Positions 1-6,028 of a stretch of 6,287 nucleotides of DNA are shown here, piece by piece (position 1 is the stretch's first letter; each line of letters begins with the position of its first letter). Source of the DNA: Pseudomonadota bacterium (GTDB lineage Bacteria; Pseudomonadota; Alphaproteobacteria; Rhizobiales; Hyphomicrobiaceae). The notes beneath the pieces are model-generated. The model saw only the letters and a list, made by a program, of their open reading frames with translations, was not told where the DNA came from and made no database searches. The DNA is taken from the NCBI GenBank assembly GCA_023392135.1, contig JAEVZQ010000036.1, positions 1-6,287 on the forward strand, read 5' to 3'. The translations under genes and the position numbers were made by a program.

Positions 1-83
1 CTGTAGGGAAGCCCGATCTCCTCGACGGTCCACAGCACCTTGCGGACGTTGATGGAGTTTGCCCGCCCGTAAATCTTCAGCAT
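1..83 (-). CDS. Glutathione S-transferase family protein, N-terminal fragment (cut by window edge)
   Basis: Only the first 27 codons are present, reading MLKIYGRANSINVRKVLW and then TVEEIGLPY. This is the first beta-alpha unit of the thioredoxin-like GST N-terminal domain. The pattern YGRxxSxNVxKVLWxxEE is typical of bacterial GSTs. Ser10 lies where many such enzymes carry the residue that activates glutathione; that role is inferred from family position. The start is supported by a GAGGAG ribosome binding site about 7 bases upstream. The gene lies 29 bp after the stop of the quinone reductase on the same strand, so the two probably form a redox/detoxification operon. The substrate cannot be told from this fragment, and the C-terminal helical domain is outside the window. 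Confidence 0.85.
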   Translation of the reverse strand, partial: MLKIYGRANSINVRKVLWTVEEIGLPY

Positions 84-112
84 GACTTTTCTCCTCGACC
101 GAGAATTCAGGC

Positions 113-1084
113 TCAGGGTAGCAGGACGGTGGAGCCGGTCGTCTTGCGCGACTGCAGATCACGATGCGCCTGGGCGGCATCCTTCAGCGGATACGTCTGA
201 TTGACGTTGATCTTTACGATCCCGCGCTTCACCACGTCGAAAAGATCGTTGGCGGTCGCCACCAGATCCTCGCGCGTGGCCGTGTAAGTCGCGAGTGTGG
301 GCCGCGTCGCGTAGAGTGAGCCCTTGCCCGAAAGCGTGAGAATGTCGAACGGCGGAACGGGGCCCGACGCGTTACCGAAGCTGACCCACAGGCCCCTCGG
401 CTTCAGGCAGTCCAGCGAACCCGGGTAGGTGTCCTTGCCGACGGAGTCATAGGCTACGTCGACGCCCTTGCCGCCGGTGAGCTCCTTGGTCCGCGCGACG
501 AAGTCCTCAGTCCGGTAGTTGATGACGTGTGTGGCGCCGTGATCCAGAGCGAGCTGGCATTTCTCAGGCGACCCGGCGGTGCCGATGATGGTGGCGCCGA
601 GGTGCTTTGCCCACTGACAGGCGATGAGACCGATGCCGCCGGCAGCGGCGTGCAGCAACATGGTCGTCTGCGGGCCGACCTTGAAGGTTTCCTTGAGCAG
701 ATAACGGACGGTCATGCCCTGGAGCATCATTGCGGCCGCCGTCTGATCATCGATGCCGTCCGGGATCTTGACGACGCGATCGGCAGGGATGAGCCGCTCC
801 TCCGTGTAGGCGCCCATCGGGCTCGCATACGCCACCCGGTCGCCGACCTTGATGTCGGTTACGCCGGGGCCGACGGCGGTCACTTCGCCGGCACCTTCCG
901 TTCCGATCACGCAGGGCAGACTGATTTTGTAAAGGCCTGAGCGATGATAGGTGTCGATGTAATTGAGCCCGATGGCGCTGTGCTTCAGGCGCACCTGGCC
1001 CTCGCCGGGCTCGCCGACGTCGATCTCCTCCCAGGTCATGACCTCGGGGCCGCCAAACTGGTGAATCCGGATTGCGTGCACCAT
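113..1084 (-). CDS. qorA: NADPH:quinone oxidoreductase, zeta-crystallin type (QorA)
   Basis: A 323-aa cytoplasmic enzyme of the medium-chain dehydrogenase/reductase superfamily, expected to reduce quinones with NADPH. Length matches E. coli QorA (about 327 aa). The N-terminal GroES-like catalytic domain covers roughly residues 1-125 and holds the family signature NYIDTYHRSGLY at 41-52 and GTEGAGEV at 61-68. The Rossmann nucleotide-binding fold follows, with AAAGGIG at 146-152 and GATHVINY at 183-190. The zinc-ligand pattern of alcohol dehydrogenases is absent, as expected for this branch. The start is supported by AGGAGA about 7 bases upstream. It is the first gene of a probable operon with the downstream GST and is divergent from the lipoprotein gene; the palindromic intergenic region between them is the likely place for control. 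The NADPH preference and exact quinone substrate are assumed from the family. Confidence 0.93.
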   Translation of the reverse strand: MVHAIRIHQFGGPEVMTWEEIDVGEPGEGQVRLKHSAIGLNYIDTYHRSGLYKISLPCVIGTEGAGEVTAVGPGVTDIKVGDRVAYASPMGAYTEERLIPADRVVKIPDGIDDQTAAAMMLQGMTVRYLLKETFKVGPQTTMLLHAAAGGIGLIACQWAKHLGATIIGTAGSPEKCQLALDHGATHVINYRTEDFVARTKELTGGKGVDVAYDSVGKDTYPGSLDCLKPRGLWVSFGNASGPVPPFDILTLSGKGSLYATRPTLATYTATREDLVATANDLFDVVKRGIVKINVNQTYPLKDAAQAHRDLQSRKTTGSTVLLP

Positions 1085-1139
1085 GAGCAGGTCTCCTCTT
1101 GAAAATTAAGCGCCGTGAACTGCGCGTTCGGATATCTTG

Positions 1140-1163
1140 CGCCGGGCCGGCGATACTGTATCG
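1140..1163. promoter_or_regulatory. Two interlocked 13-bp palindromes, candidate operator
   Basis: CGCCGGGCCGGCG (1140-1152) and CGATACTGTATCG (1151-1163) are each perfect inverted repeats around one central base and share two bases. Their centres, 1146 and 1157, are 11 bp apart, about one helical turn. They sit between the divergent qorA and lipoprotein genes, about 56 bp from the qorA start and 78 bp from the lipoprotein start. A weak plus-strand promoter reading (TTGCGC at 1137-1142, 16-bp gap, TATCGA at 1159-1164) would overlap both. The symmetry is seen directly; a regulator binding there is inference. Confidence 0.4.
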
Positions 1164-1240
1164 ATTGCGTTGAGACCACGCCACACCGCCGCCATCCCTG
1201 CCTTCTATGGGCTTGGCGGGATCTTCACAAGGGGCGAACG

Positions 1241-1687
1241 ATGATCCGCATGCGAGCCGCGCGGCGGGCGACATCCAGGCTGACTTGCGCTTTCATGGGA
1301 CTGGCGGCTGCCGCGTGCAGCGCCGGATTCAATTCCCCATCTCAGGTCGGCATGGGCTGTGTCGACGACTCCAGTCATTGCATCGAGCAGCGCCGTGTTG
1401 CCCTCAATTCGATCATGTCGGACAGGAGCCGGGCCTGGGTGCGCGAGCCCGCGACCTCGGAAGCTTATGCATCGGGCGTGCGGCTGTTTGCGTTCAAAAC
1501 GCGCAAGACGGAGCTCTCGTGCGATGAGCTGGCCGTTGGCCGCCGTGAAGCAGAAAACGCACCTGCGGTTCTCCGCGGGCCTCAGGCGTCGCACCTGACG
1601 CCGGCGCAGGTGTCCCGTGGCGTGATGCTCGGCGCCGAGGTCTCGCGAGAGCTTGCGGCCGAGATGAAGCGGCGCTGCAAAGCGTAG
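1241..1687 (+). CDS. Conserved small lipoprotein of unknown function
   Basis: A 148-aa protein whose function I do not recognise. The start at 1241 is chosen over an in-frame ATG at 1115 because AAGGGG lies about 7 bases upstream and because it places a proper signal at the N-terminus: basic residues (MIRMRAARR), a short hydrophobic stretch and the lipobox-like LAAAAC with the lipidated Cys at 26. Ser27 at position +2 would allow sorting to the outer membrane if the usual rule applies. The mature part is hydrophilic and carries four further cysteines (40, 47, 94, 146), enough for two disulfides in the periplasm. The segments SRAWVREPAT, YASGVRLFAFK and ELSCDELAVGRRE look like conserved-family sequence rather than random reading. 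It lies 32 bp before the TPR-methyltransferase gene on the same strand, so co-transcription is likely. The lipoprotein call is moderately sure. Confidence 0.75.
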   Translation: MIRMRAARRATSRLTCAFMGLAAAACSAGFNSPSQVGMGCVDDSSHCIEQRRVALNSIMSDRSRAWVREPATSEAYASGVRLFAFKTRKTELSCDELAVGRREAENAPAVLRGPQASHLTPAQVSRGVMLGAEVSRELAAEMKRRCKA

Positions 1688-1719
1688 CGCTGAAACCCCA
1701 TACGTATGATGTGCTCACG

Positions 1720-3543
1720 ATGACAGCTCCGATCCGCAGACCCAGCGCAAAGCAGGACTGGGTGGCGCTTGCCACGCGCGCCTTTCGTTCTGGCGATCTC
1801 AAGGGTGCGAGAGCTGCCTATATCGAGGCACTGCGCCAGGACCGGCGCAATCCGCAGCTGCACTTCGAGCAGGCGGCCGTGCTGGCCGCGCTGGGCGAGA
1901 TCGAGGAGTCGGTCGTTCACCTGACCCAGACACTGCGGTTCAAGCCGCAGCATGAGGAAGCTGCGAAACGTCTGTCGCGCCTGCTGGCCCGGTTTGCGAT
2001 CAGCGATGCCGGACGTCTCGAGCCGTTCGGACTGAAAGCCGCGCTCGGGATCAACGGTGTCGACACACAGCCGATTGCCGAAGCTGCCCTCAAATATCTC
2101 GTCGCGGTGACGCCGGAGCTGGCCAGGGCATTGGAAGCTGTTCGGGAGGGTCATGCGGACGAAGCAGCGCGGAAGATGATCCTCAACCGGACTGCGGACG
2201 TGCTGAGGTCCGATGTGCTGATATCGGCGCTGCAGGCCGGCGTCGTCATGGATGTTGGTCTCGAGCGGCTTCTGACGGCACTGCGGCGGGTTCTGCTGCT
2301 CGAAGCTCCGGCGGAGCGTTTCGAGGATCGCACGCTCTACGGCCTCGCTCTGGGCCTGCTCGCGCAGGCCTGGAACAACGATCACGTGTGGGCGGACTCT
2401 CAGGCCGAGACCGAAGCGCTCACCCGCACCGAAATCGATCGTGCGTCCCTGCTGAAGGGCGATCTGGAGATGGCGCGGCGGCTGCTGCTGGTTGCGCTGT
2501 ATCGTCCGATCGAAACAGTTTTGCCTTCAGACAGCGCGGAGGCCTATCGGGAACTGAAGCCCAAGCCGCTGCGGGAGGCGGTGCAGAGATACCTGGAGCG
2601 CCGTAGGGAGGAAAAGCTCGCCGCAGAGCGCATTCCCAGGCTCGCGCCTCTGGCAGACAGCACGTCAAAGCGCGTCGCGCAGCAGTACGAGGCAAGCCCC
2701 TACCCGCGCTGGCAGAGCCTTCACGTCTCGCAGCCCGGAGCCATGAAGGCGACGCTGTCCCGCTACTTCGAGCCGCAGCGCCTCGCGTTCATGGACAACG
2801 ACTTCGACGTTCTGATCGCGGGAGCAGGAACAGGGAAGCAGGCCCTTCAATCCGCATTTGCCTACGGCCCCAAGGCGCGGCTGCTTGCAACAGACCTTTC
2901 GGCTGCGAGTCTCGGCTATGCGCTATGTGCAGCCGAAAGCTACAGGGTGGGCAACATCGAGTTTATGGTCGCCGATATTCTCGATCTCGACCGTCTCGAC
3001 CGTCAGTTCGACATTATCGAGTGTATCGGCGTCCTGCACCATATGGCCGACCCTTGGGCCGGCTGGCGGAAGCTCGTCTCGCGGCTCAAGCCCGGCGGGC
3101 TGATGTACGTCGGGCTCTATAGCGCGACCGCGCGCGCGAACATCAGCACCTTGCGCGAGCAGCCCGATTATCCGGGGCCCGACTGCGATGATGCGACCGC
3201 GCGGGCATGGCGGGCGCAGCTTCTCGACCGTCCTGCGGGCTCGCCTGGAGCCGAACTCGCCCTATCGCGGGACTTCTACACCCTGCACGAGTTCCGCGAT
3301 CTGGCGCTTCACGCCTCCGAGCAGCACGTCACGCTCGAAGAGATCGGGCGCTTCCTGGATGAAACCGGGCTCGTGTTCCGTGGCTTTACGCTCGATCCGC
3401 TCGTGCTGGCGACCTTCGCCAGAAAGTTTCCCGAAAGCACGTGGCCGGGATCACTGGCGGAGTGGGAGGCATTCGAGCACGATCAGCCCCAGGTTTTCGA
3501 GGCCATGTATCGCTTCTGGTGCGAGCGCTCGCCGCCGGGCTGA
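1720..3543 (+). CDS. TPR-repeat protein fused to class I SAM-dependent methyltransferase
   Basis: A 607-aa, probably cytoplasmic protein. Residues about 13-80 form two TPR-like helical hairpins (ARAAYIEALRQDRRNPQLHF, then a second copy). A long helical linker spans about 95-315. The region from about 318 on is a class I methyltransferase: YEASPYPRW at 323-331, SAM-binding motif I VLIAGAGTGKQ at 364-374, the post-strand-2 acid in ATDLS (Asp392), CIGVLHHM at 435-442 and LKPGG at 456-460. Motif I lacks the usual acidic residue before the first glycine. The C-terminus (SRDFYTLHEF, IGRFLDETGL) resembles TPR-methyltransferases of alphaproteobacteria. The methyl acceptor is unknown; TPRs suggest a protein partner or substrate (inference). 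The start is uncertain: ATG 1720 is preferred, GTG 1711 is in frame 9 bp upstream, and neither has a clear Shine-Dalgarno. A five-codon ATG ORF (1706-1723) overlaps this ATG as ATGA. Confidence 0.88.
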   Translation: MTAPIRRPSAKQDWVALATRAFRSGDLKGARAAYIEALRQDRRNPQLHFEQAAVLAALGEIEESVVHLTQTLRFKPQHEEAAKRLSRLLARFAISDAGRLEPFGLKAALGINGVDTQPIAEAALKYLVAVTPELARALEAVREGHADEAARKMILNRTADVLRSDVLISALQAGVVMDVGLERLLTALRRVLLLEAPAERFEDRTLYGLALGLLAQAWNNDHVWADSQAETEALTRTEIDRASLLKGDLEMARRLLLVALYRPIETVLPSDSAEAYRELKPKPLREAVQRYLERRREEKLAAERIPRLAPLADSTSKRVAQQYEASPYPRWQSLHVSQPGAMKATLSRYFEPQRLAFMDNDFDVLIAGAGTGKQALQSAFAYGPKARLLATDLSAASLGYALCAAESYRVGNIEFMVADILDLDRLDRQFDIIECIGVLHHMADPWAGWRKLVSRLKPGGLMYVGLYSATARANISTLREQPDYPGPDCDDATARAWRAQLLDRPAGSPGAELALSRDFYTLHEFRDLALHASEQHVTLEEIGRFLDETGLVFRGFTLDPLVLATFARKFPESTWPGSLAEWEAFEHDQPQVFEAMYRFWCERSPPG

Positions 3544-3562
3544 TTGACCTGCGCTCAGAAAG

Positions 3563-3607
3563 TGCACTTGCGTCGGGCGCAAAAGGAACCTAGCTCACGC
3601 AAGTGCA
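3563..3607. promoter_or_regulatory. 11-bp perfect inverted repeat in the leader of the first DedA gene
   Basis: TGCACTTGCGT (3563-3573) is exactly repeated inverted as ACGCAAGTGCA (3597-3607), with a 23-base spacer. A smaller stem, TTGCG (3568-3572) with CGCAA (3578-3582) and a 5-base loop, uses part of the left arm, so the two folds exclude each other. The element begins 20 bp after the methyltransferase stop and ends 24 bp before the chosen DedA start. It has no following T-run, so it is not a standard intrinsic terminator. It could be a spaced operator, an RNA switch-like leader, or a 3'-end stabilising hairpin. Confidence 0.45.
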
Positions 3608-3631
3608 ATGGGTGGGGGCAAGGCACCAGAC

Positions 3632-4156
3632 ATGGATCTCACGCAGTATGTTGAGCCGACGGTCGCGTTCATTCGCGCAAACCACGTCTGGGCCGTTCCG
3701 ATCGTCTTCGCCCTGGCTTTCGGCGAAAGCATCGCGTTCCTGTCTCTCGTACTCCCCTCGACGGTTTTTCTGGTTGCCATCGGGGGTCTCCTCGGCGCCA
3801 GCGGCATCGAGTTCTGGCCGGTCTGGCTTGCTGCCGGGGTCGGCGGCTCACTTGGTTACGCGATCTCCTACTGGATCGGGCTCTACTTCAAGGACTCCAT
3901 TCACAAGATCTGGCCCTTCACCCGATATCCGCAGATGATCCCGAAGGGGCAGCGCTTCTTCGACAGGTATGGTGCTTTCGGGGTGTTTCTCGGGCACTTC
4001 TTCGGCCCGATCCGTGCCGTCATCCCGGTGGTGGCCGGCATGTACGCCATGCGCCAGCTGCCGTTTCAGATCGCGAACGTCTGCTCCGCGTTCCTGTGGG
4101 CCACCGGAGTTCTGGCGCCCAGCACCTTTGGTGCGAAATGGTTGATGGGGGCCTGA
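3632..4156 (+). CDS. DedA family inner-membrane protein (copy 1)
   Basis: A 174-aa polytopic membrane protein of the DedA/SNARE-associated Golgi protein superfamily, members of which are linked to lipid scrambling or transport, proton-motive force and envelope homeostasis. Hydrophobic segments lie near residues 20-58, 62-84, 114-136 and 145-165. Family hallmarks are GESIAFLSLVLPS at 31-43, the amphipathic IPKGQRFFDRYG at 103-114 and GHFFGPIRAVIPVVAG at 121-136. Glu32 aligns with the functional Glu39 of E. coli YqjA, but Thr44 replaces the acid at YqjA Asp51, and His122 replaces Arg130; Arg128 matches Arg136. The start at 3632 is chosen over an in-frame ATG at 3608, which lacks a ribosome binding site, because AAGG lies 8 bases upstream and the shorter product matches family N-termini. 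It lies 88 bp after the methyltransferase. The substrate is unknown. Confidence 0.9.
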   Translation: MDLTQYVEPTVAFIRANHVWAVPIVFALAFGESIAFLSLVLPSTVFLVAIGGLLGASGIEFWPVWLAAGVGGSLGYAISYWIGLYFKDSIHKIWPFTRYPQMIPKGQRFFDRYGAFGVFLGHFFGPIRAVIPVVAGMYAMRQLPFQIANVCSAFLWATGVLAPSTFGAKWLMGA

Positions 4157-4431
4157 TTCGGATTGCATTCAGGTTGGAGTGAATACGGTGCGCTGGTGTG
4201 ATGATCGAGAAATGAGCCGCACTCTACGGAGGGGGTGCGAGCAATATCTCGATCTGAATCGCACTAGCAAGTCTATGAATCTAGTGTACTTTTGATTGCG
4301 ACGCTCGGTCACGAACCCGCCGCGAACTCAAGCGACTTCGGAATGAGGACACTGGCAATCGAGGAACTGACAGGCTCCGTCCAGTCGTTTGAATTATCAA
4401 CGCATCGTCAACGGTCGGTACTCCCAAAGTG
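4157..4431. other. 275-bp intergenic spacer between the two DedA genes
   Basis: No supported gene lies here. By eye the stretch is more AT-rich than the genes around it. It holds several short perfect inverted repeats: GATCGAGA (4203-4210) with TCTCGATC (4247-4254), GTGCGA (4235-4240 region) with TCGCAC (4258-4263 region), and CACTAG (4262-4267) with CTAGTG (4281-4286). Repeats of 6-8 bp can arise by chance in 275 bp. The length and composition suggest that the second DedA gene has its own promoter, but I cannot assign convincing -35 and -10 boxes. Confidence 0.4.
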
Positions 4432-4959
4432 ATGAGTTTGTTTTCAGCTGGCGGCTGGACCGAGTATCTGCTCGCTTTCGCAGGCGAGAACGCGCGATTC
4501 ATTGCATTCTTGGTGTTCGGGCTGGGGTTCGCCGAGAGCATCGCGCTGATCTCGCTGTTCGTCCCCTCATCGGTCCTATTCCTCGGCATCGGCGCCATTC
4601 AAAGTGCGGCCGGTGGCGAGTTCTGGCCCATTTGGGTCGCCGGAGCGACCGGGGCCTGGGCCGGAGACTGCGTTTCGTATGCTCTGGGGCGCTACTTCAA
4701 GGAAGATGCCGGCAAGGTCTGGCCCATGCGCAAGTTTCCTGAATTCATCCCAAAAGGTCAGATGTTCTGCGAGCGGTGGGGTATCCTCGGGATCGTGGCG
4801 GGCAAGTTCATCGGGGGATTGCGGCCGTTCGTTCCCGTCGTCGCGGGCATGCTGAGCATGCCGTGGATGCTGTTCCTGCCCTCCAGTGGGGTGTCGTGCC
4901 TCATCTGGGCGGGCGCCTTCCTGGCCCCCGGGTATGGCATTAATTTTATGATCAACTAA
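4432..4959 (+). CDS. DedA family inner-membrane protein (copy 2)
   Basis: A 175-aa polytopic membrane protein, paralogous to the upstream DedA copy and alignable with it without gaps from the conserved Glu onward. Shared blocks include ESIA, EFWP, WP, IPKGQ and PVVAGM. Hallmarks are FAESIALISLFVPSS at 33-47, GDCVSYALGRYF at 78-89 and GKFIGGLRPFVPVVAGM at 124-140. Glu35 aligns with YqjA Glu39, Ser47 replaces YqjA Asp51, Lys125 replaces Arg130, and Arg131 matches Arg136. Unlike copy 1 it keeps Asp79 and Arg87 in the second conserved block, where copy 1 has Tyr76 and Leu84, so the two are not recent duplicates. ATG 4432 is chosen; a GTG directly before it at 4429 is possible, and the ribosome binding site (AAAG) is weak. 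The role in membrane homeostasis is inferred from the family; the substrate is unknown. Confidence 0.9.
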   Translation: MSLFSAGGWTEYLLAFAGENARFIAFLVFGLGFAESIALISLFVPSSVLFLGIGAIQSAAGGEFWPIWVAGATGAWAGDCVSYALGRYFKEDAGKVWPMRKFPEFIPKGQMFCERWGILGIVAGKFIGGLRPFVPVVAGMLSMPWMLFLPSSGVSCLIWAGAFLAPGYGINFMIN

Positions 4960-5067
4960 GGTGAAACGCTTGGGGCGTTGTTGCCCGGACCTTGTGCAGA
5001 ACCCGTGCAGGCCGAACTCTAAGGAGGGCAGGGCTGCGGGTCAGGATGCATTCGTGGAGGGATGGCC

Positions 5068-5229
5068 ATGTCCGCAAGATCACTCAGAAACATCGAGACG
5101 CGTAAGAAGCAGGCCAGGCGCAGGATTGCCCGGCCGAAGGTGACGCGAATTCAGGGCAATACCGCAGGCGTCCGCAAACGCCTCAAGAAGGCCGCCGGAA
5201 AGGCCCGGAGCGCTACGCCCGCAGCCTGA
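5068..5229 (+). CDS. Small highly basic protein of unknown function (53 aa)
   Basis: A short reading frame beginning MSARSLRNIETRKKQARRRI and ending in KAAGKARSATPAA. About 18 of 53 residues are Arg or Lys and only one (Glu10) is acidic, so the predicted charge is strongly positive. It has no hydrophobic segment or signal peptide. Clusters such as RKKQARRR and RKRLKKAAGK resemble nucleic-acid-binding tails of histone-like or ribosome-associated proteins, but I recognise no family. The start at 5068 is supported by GGAGG at 5056-5060, seven bases upstream; an in-frame ATG at 5062 sits directly on that site and is unlikely. Third codon positions are mainly G or C, as in real genes here. It lies 108 bp after the second DedA gene and converges on the LysE gene 44 bp away. 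Its existence is likely but not certain. Confidence 0.6.
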   Translation: MSARSLRNIETRKKQARRRIARPKVTRIQGNTAGVRKRLKKAAGKARSATPAA

Positions 5230-5243
5230 AATACGCGCCAGAT

Positions 5244-5280
5244 CCGCTGAGGAGGTCAGGCATCGCCGGCCTCTCAGCGG
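5244..5280. terminator. Stem-loop at the convergent junction, possible bidirectional terminator
   Basis: CCGCTGA (5244-5250) pairs with TCAGCGG (5274-5280), and after one bulged G the stem continues as GAGG (5252-5255) with CCTC (5270-5273). That gives 11 pairs closing a 14-base loop. It sits 15 bp after the stop of the small basic gene and overlaps the last seven bases of the converging LysE gene, the expected place for a shared terminator. Neither strand has a T-run after the stem, so it is not a textbook Rho-independent terminator. Confidence 0.4.
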
Positions 5281-5888
5281 CTGGCGACGGCTGCTGCGGC
5301 CGACGCCATCACGGCTCCCGTGAAGCGGTTCAGCCGCCGCATGGCCCGCGTGCTGGCGATCAGCTTGCGCGTGCGGACCGCGAGCAGAACGTAGCAGCTG
5401 AACACGACGGCCAGCACGGCGAGAGTCACCACCGACAGCTCGAGCCAGCCCAGCCAGCTTACCCGTGCCATCTCGATGATGGTCGGCAGCAGAGCCAAAT
5501 AGAAAATCATCACCTTCGGATTGCCCATCGTCACCGTCAAGCCTCCGAGGAACAGGCGCAGCGGCTTTGCGTCGGATCGATCGACAGTCACTTCCAGCGC
5601 GTTGGCCGGGCCCGTCCAGAGCTTCCAGGCGAGATAAAGCAAGTAGGCCGCGCCGACGTACTTGATGACGAGAAAGACGCCGCCGAAGGTCTGCGCAATC
5701 GCCGCCAGTCCGAGAACGGCGCACGAGAGCCAGATCACGTCGCCGATGGCCATGCCGGCGGTGAAAGCAAAGGCGCCCTGCATGCCCCGCCCCAGGACGC
5801 GGGCGACGATAGCCGCAACGCCAGGACCAGGGGAGGCAGCAGCGACGAGCAGTGCCCCGGCGAATATTGTGAGCGAGCTGAGATCCAT
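5274..5888 (-). CDS. LysE/RhtB family amino-acid exporter
   Basis: A 204-aa inner-membrane protein of the LysE/RhtB translocator family, the usual length for this family. Members export amino acids such as lysine, threonine or homoserine lactone using the proton gradient. Hallmarks are the first-helix SPGPGVAAIVARVLGRG at 19-35, GMAIGDVIWL at 45-54, the helix-3 segment YVGAAYLLYLAWKLW at 77-91 and MGNPKVMIFYLALLP at 121-135, where NPK and the following aromatic residues are characteristic. About six hydrophobic segments are visible (near 5-25, 42-65, 70-90, 115-136, 147-170, 188-202). No strong ribosome binding site precedes the ATG, but the N-terminus fits the family and no better start is seen. 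It is divergent from ychF and convergent with the small basic gene, so it is probably monocistronic here. The substrate cannot be read from sequence. Confidence 0.9.
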   Translation of the reverse strand: MDLSSLTIFAGALLVAAASPGPGVAAIVARVLGRGMQGAFAFTAGMAIGDVIWLSCAVLGLAAIAQTFGGVFLVIKYVGAAYLLYLAWKLWTGPANALEVTVDRSDAKPLRLFLGGLTVTMGNPKVMIFYLALLPTIIEMARVSWLGWLELSVVTLAVLAVVFSCYVLLAVRTRKLIASTRAMRRLNRFTGAVMASAAAAVASR

Positions 5889-5962
5889 GAGAAGTTCAGC
5901 GTGAGCAATGAAGTACCCGCTCCATTACCAGTTTCGGCGGGGTCTGGGAATACAGCACCAGT

Positions 5963-5994
5963 CTGGCGCATTGCCTCGGTATGAGGGGCGCCAG
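5963..5994. promoter_or_regulatory. Compound stem-loop in the lysE-type/ychF intergenic region
   Basis: CTGGCGC (5963-5969) is repeated inverted as GCGCCAG (5988-5994). Inside it CCTC (5974-5977) pairs with GAGG (5983-5986) across a 5-base loop, so the whole 32 bases can fold with one asymmetric internal loop. It lies between two divergent genes, about 75 bp upstream of the exporter start and 120 bp upstream of ychF. An operator, part of a leader, or a small RNA end are all possible. The fold is seen; the role is inference. Confidence 0.4.
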
Positions 5995-6028
5995 TGCACC
6001 ACGACCTCCCGTGCGTCACCGCAAGGGG

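Noticed and set aside
1115..1240. An N-terminal extension of the lipoprotein to ATG 1115.
   Set aside because: It would put 42 residues before the signal peptide, read through the palindromes, and it lacks a ribosome binding site, whereas 1241 has AAGGGG.
1711..1719. GTG 1711 as the methyltransferase start.
   Set aside because: It adds only three residues and has no ribosome binding site; ATG 1720 gives the more usual N-terminus. It is not excluded.
3544..3596. TTGACC at 3544-3549, or TTGCGT (3568) with TAGCTC (3591), as a DedA promoter.
   Set aside because: The first has no -10 box at proper spacing. The second matches the consensus poorly and overlaps the inverted repeat.
3608..3631. An alternative start at 3608 for the first DedA gene.
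   Set aside because: There is no ribosome binding site, and the added residues (MGGGKAPD) do not resemble family N-termini.
4965..4979. AACGC/GCGTT hairpin just after the second DedA stop as a terminator.
   Set aside because: There are only five pairs and no T-run follows, so it is too weak to call.
5046..5105. A 19-aa ORF (ATG 5046) with an AAGGAGG at 5021-5027 upstream, overlapping the small basic gene.
   Set aside because: The AAGGAGG is about 19 bases from the ATG, too far for a normal ribosome binding site, and the product looks random. The purine run may be chance or mark an unrecognised start.
5080..5724. A 214-aa minus-strand reading frame overlapping the exporter.
   Set aside because: It is Arg-rich, has no family features, and lies in another frame of the clear LysE/RhtB gene.
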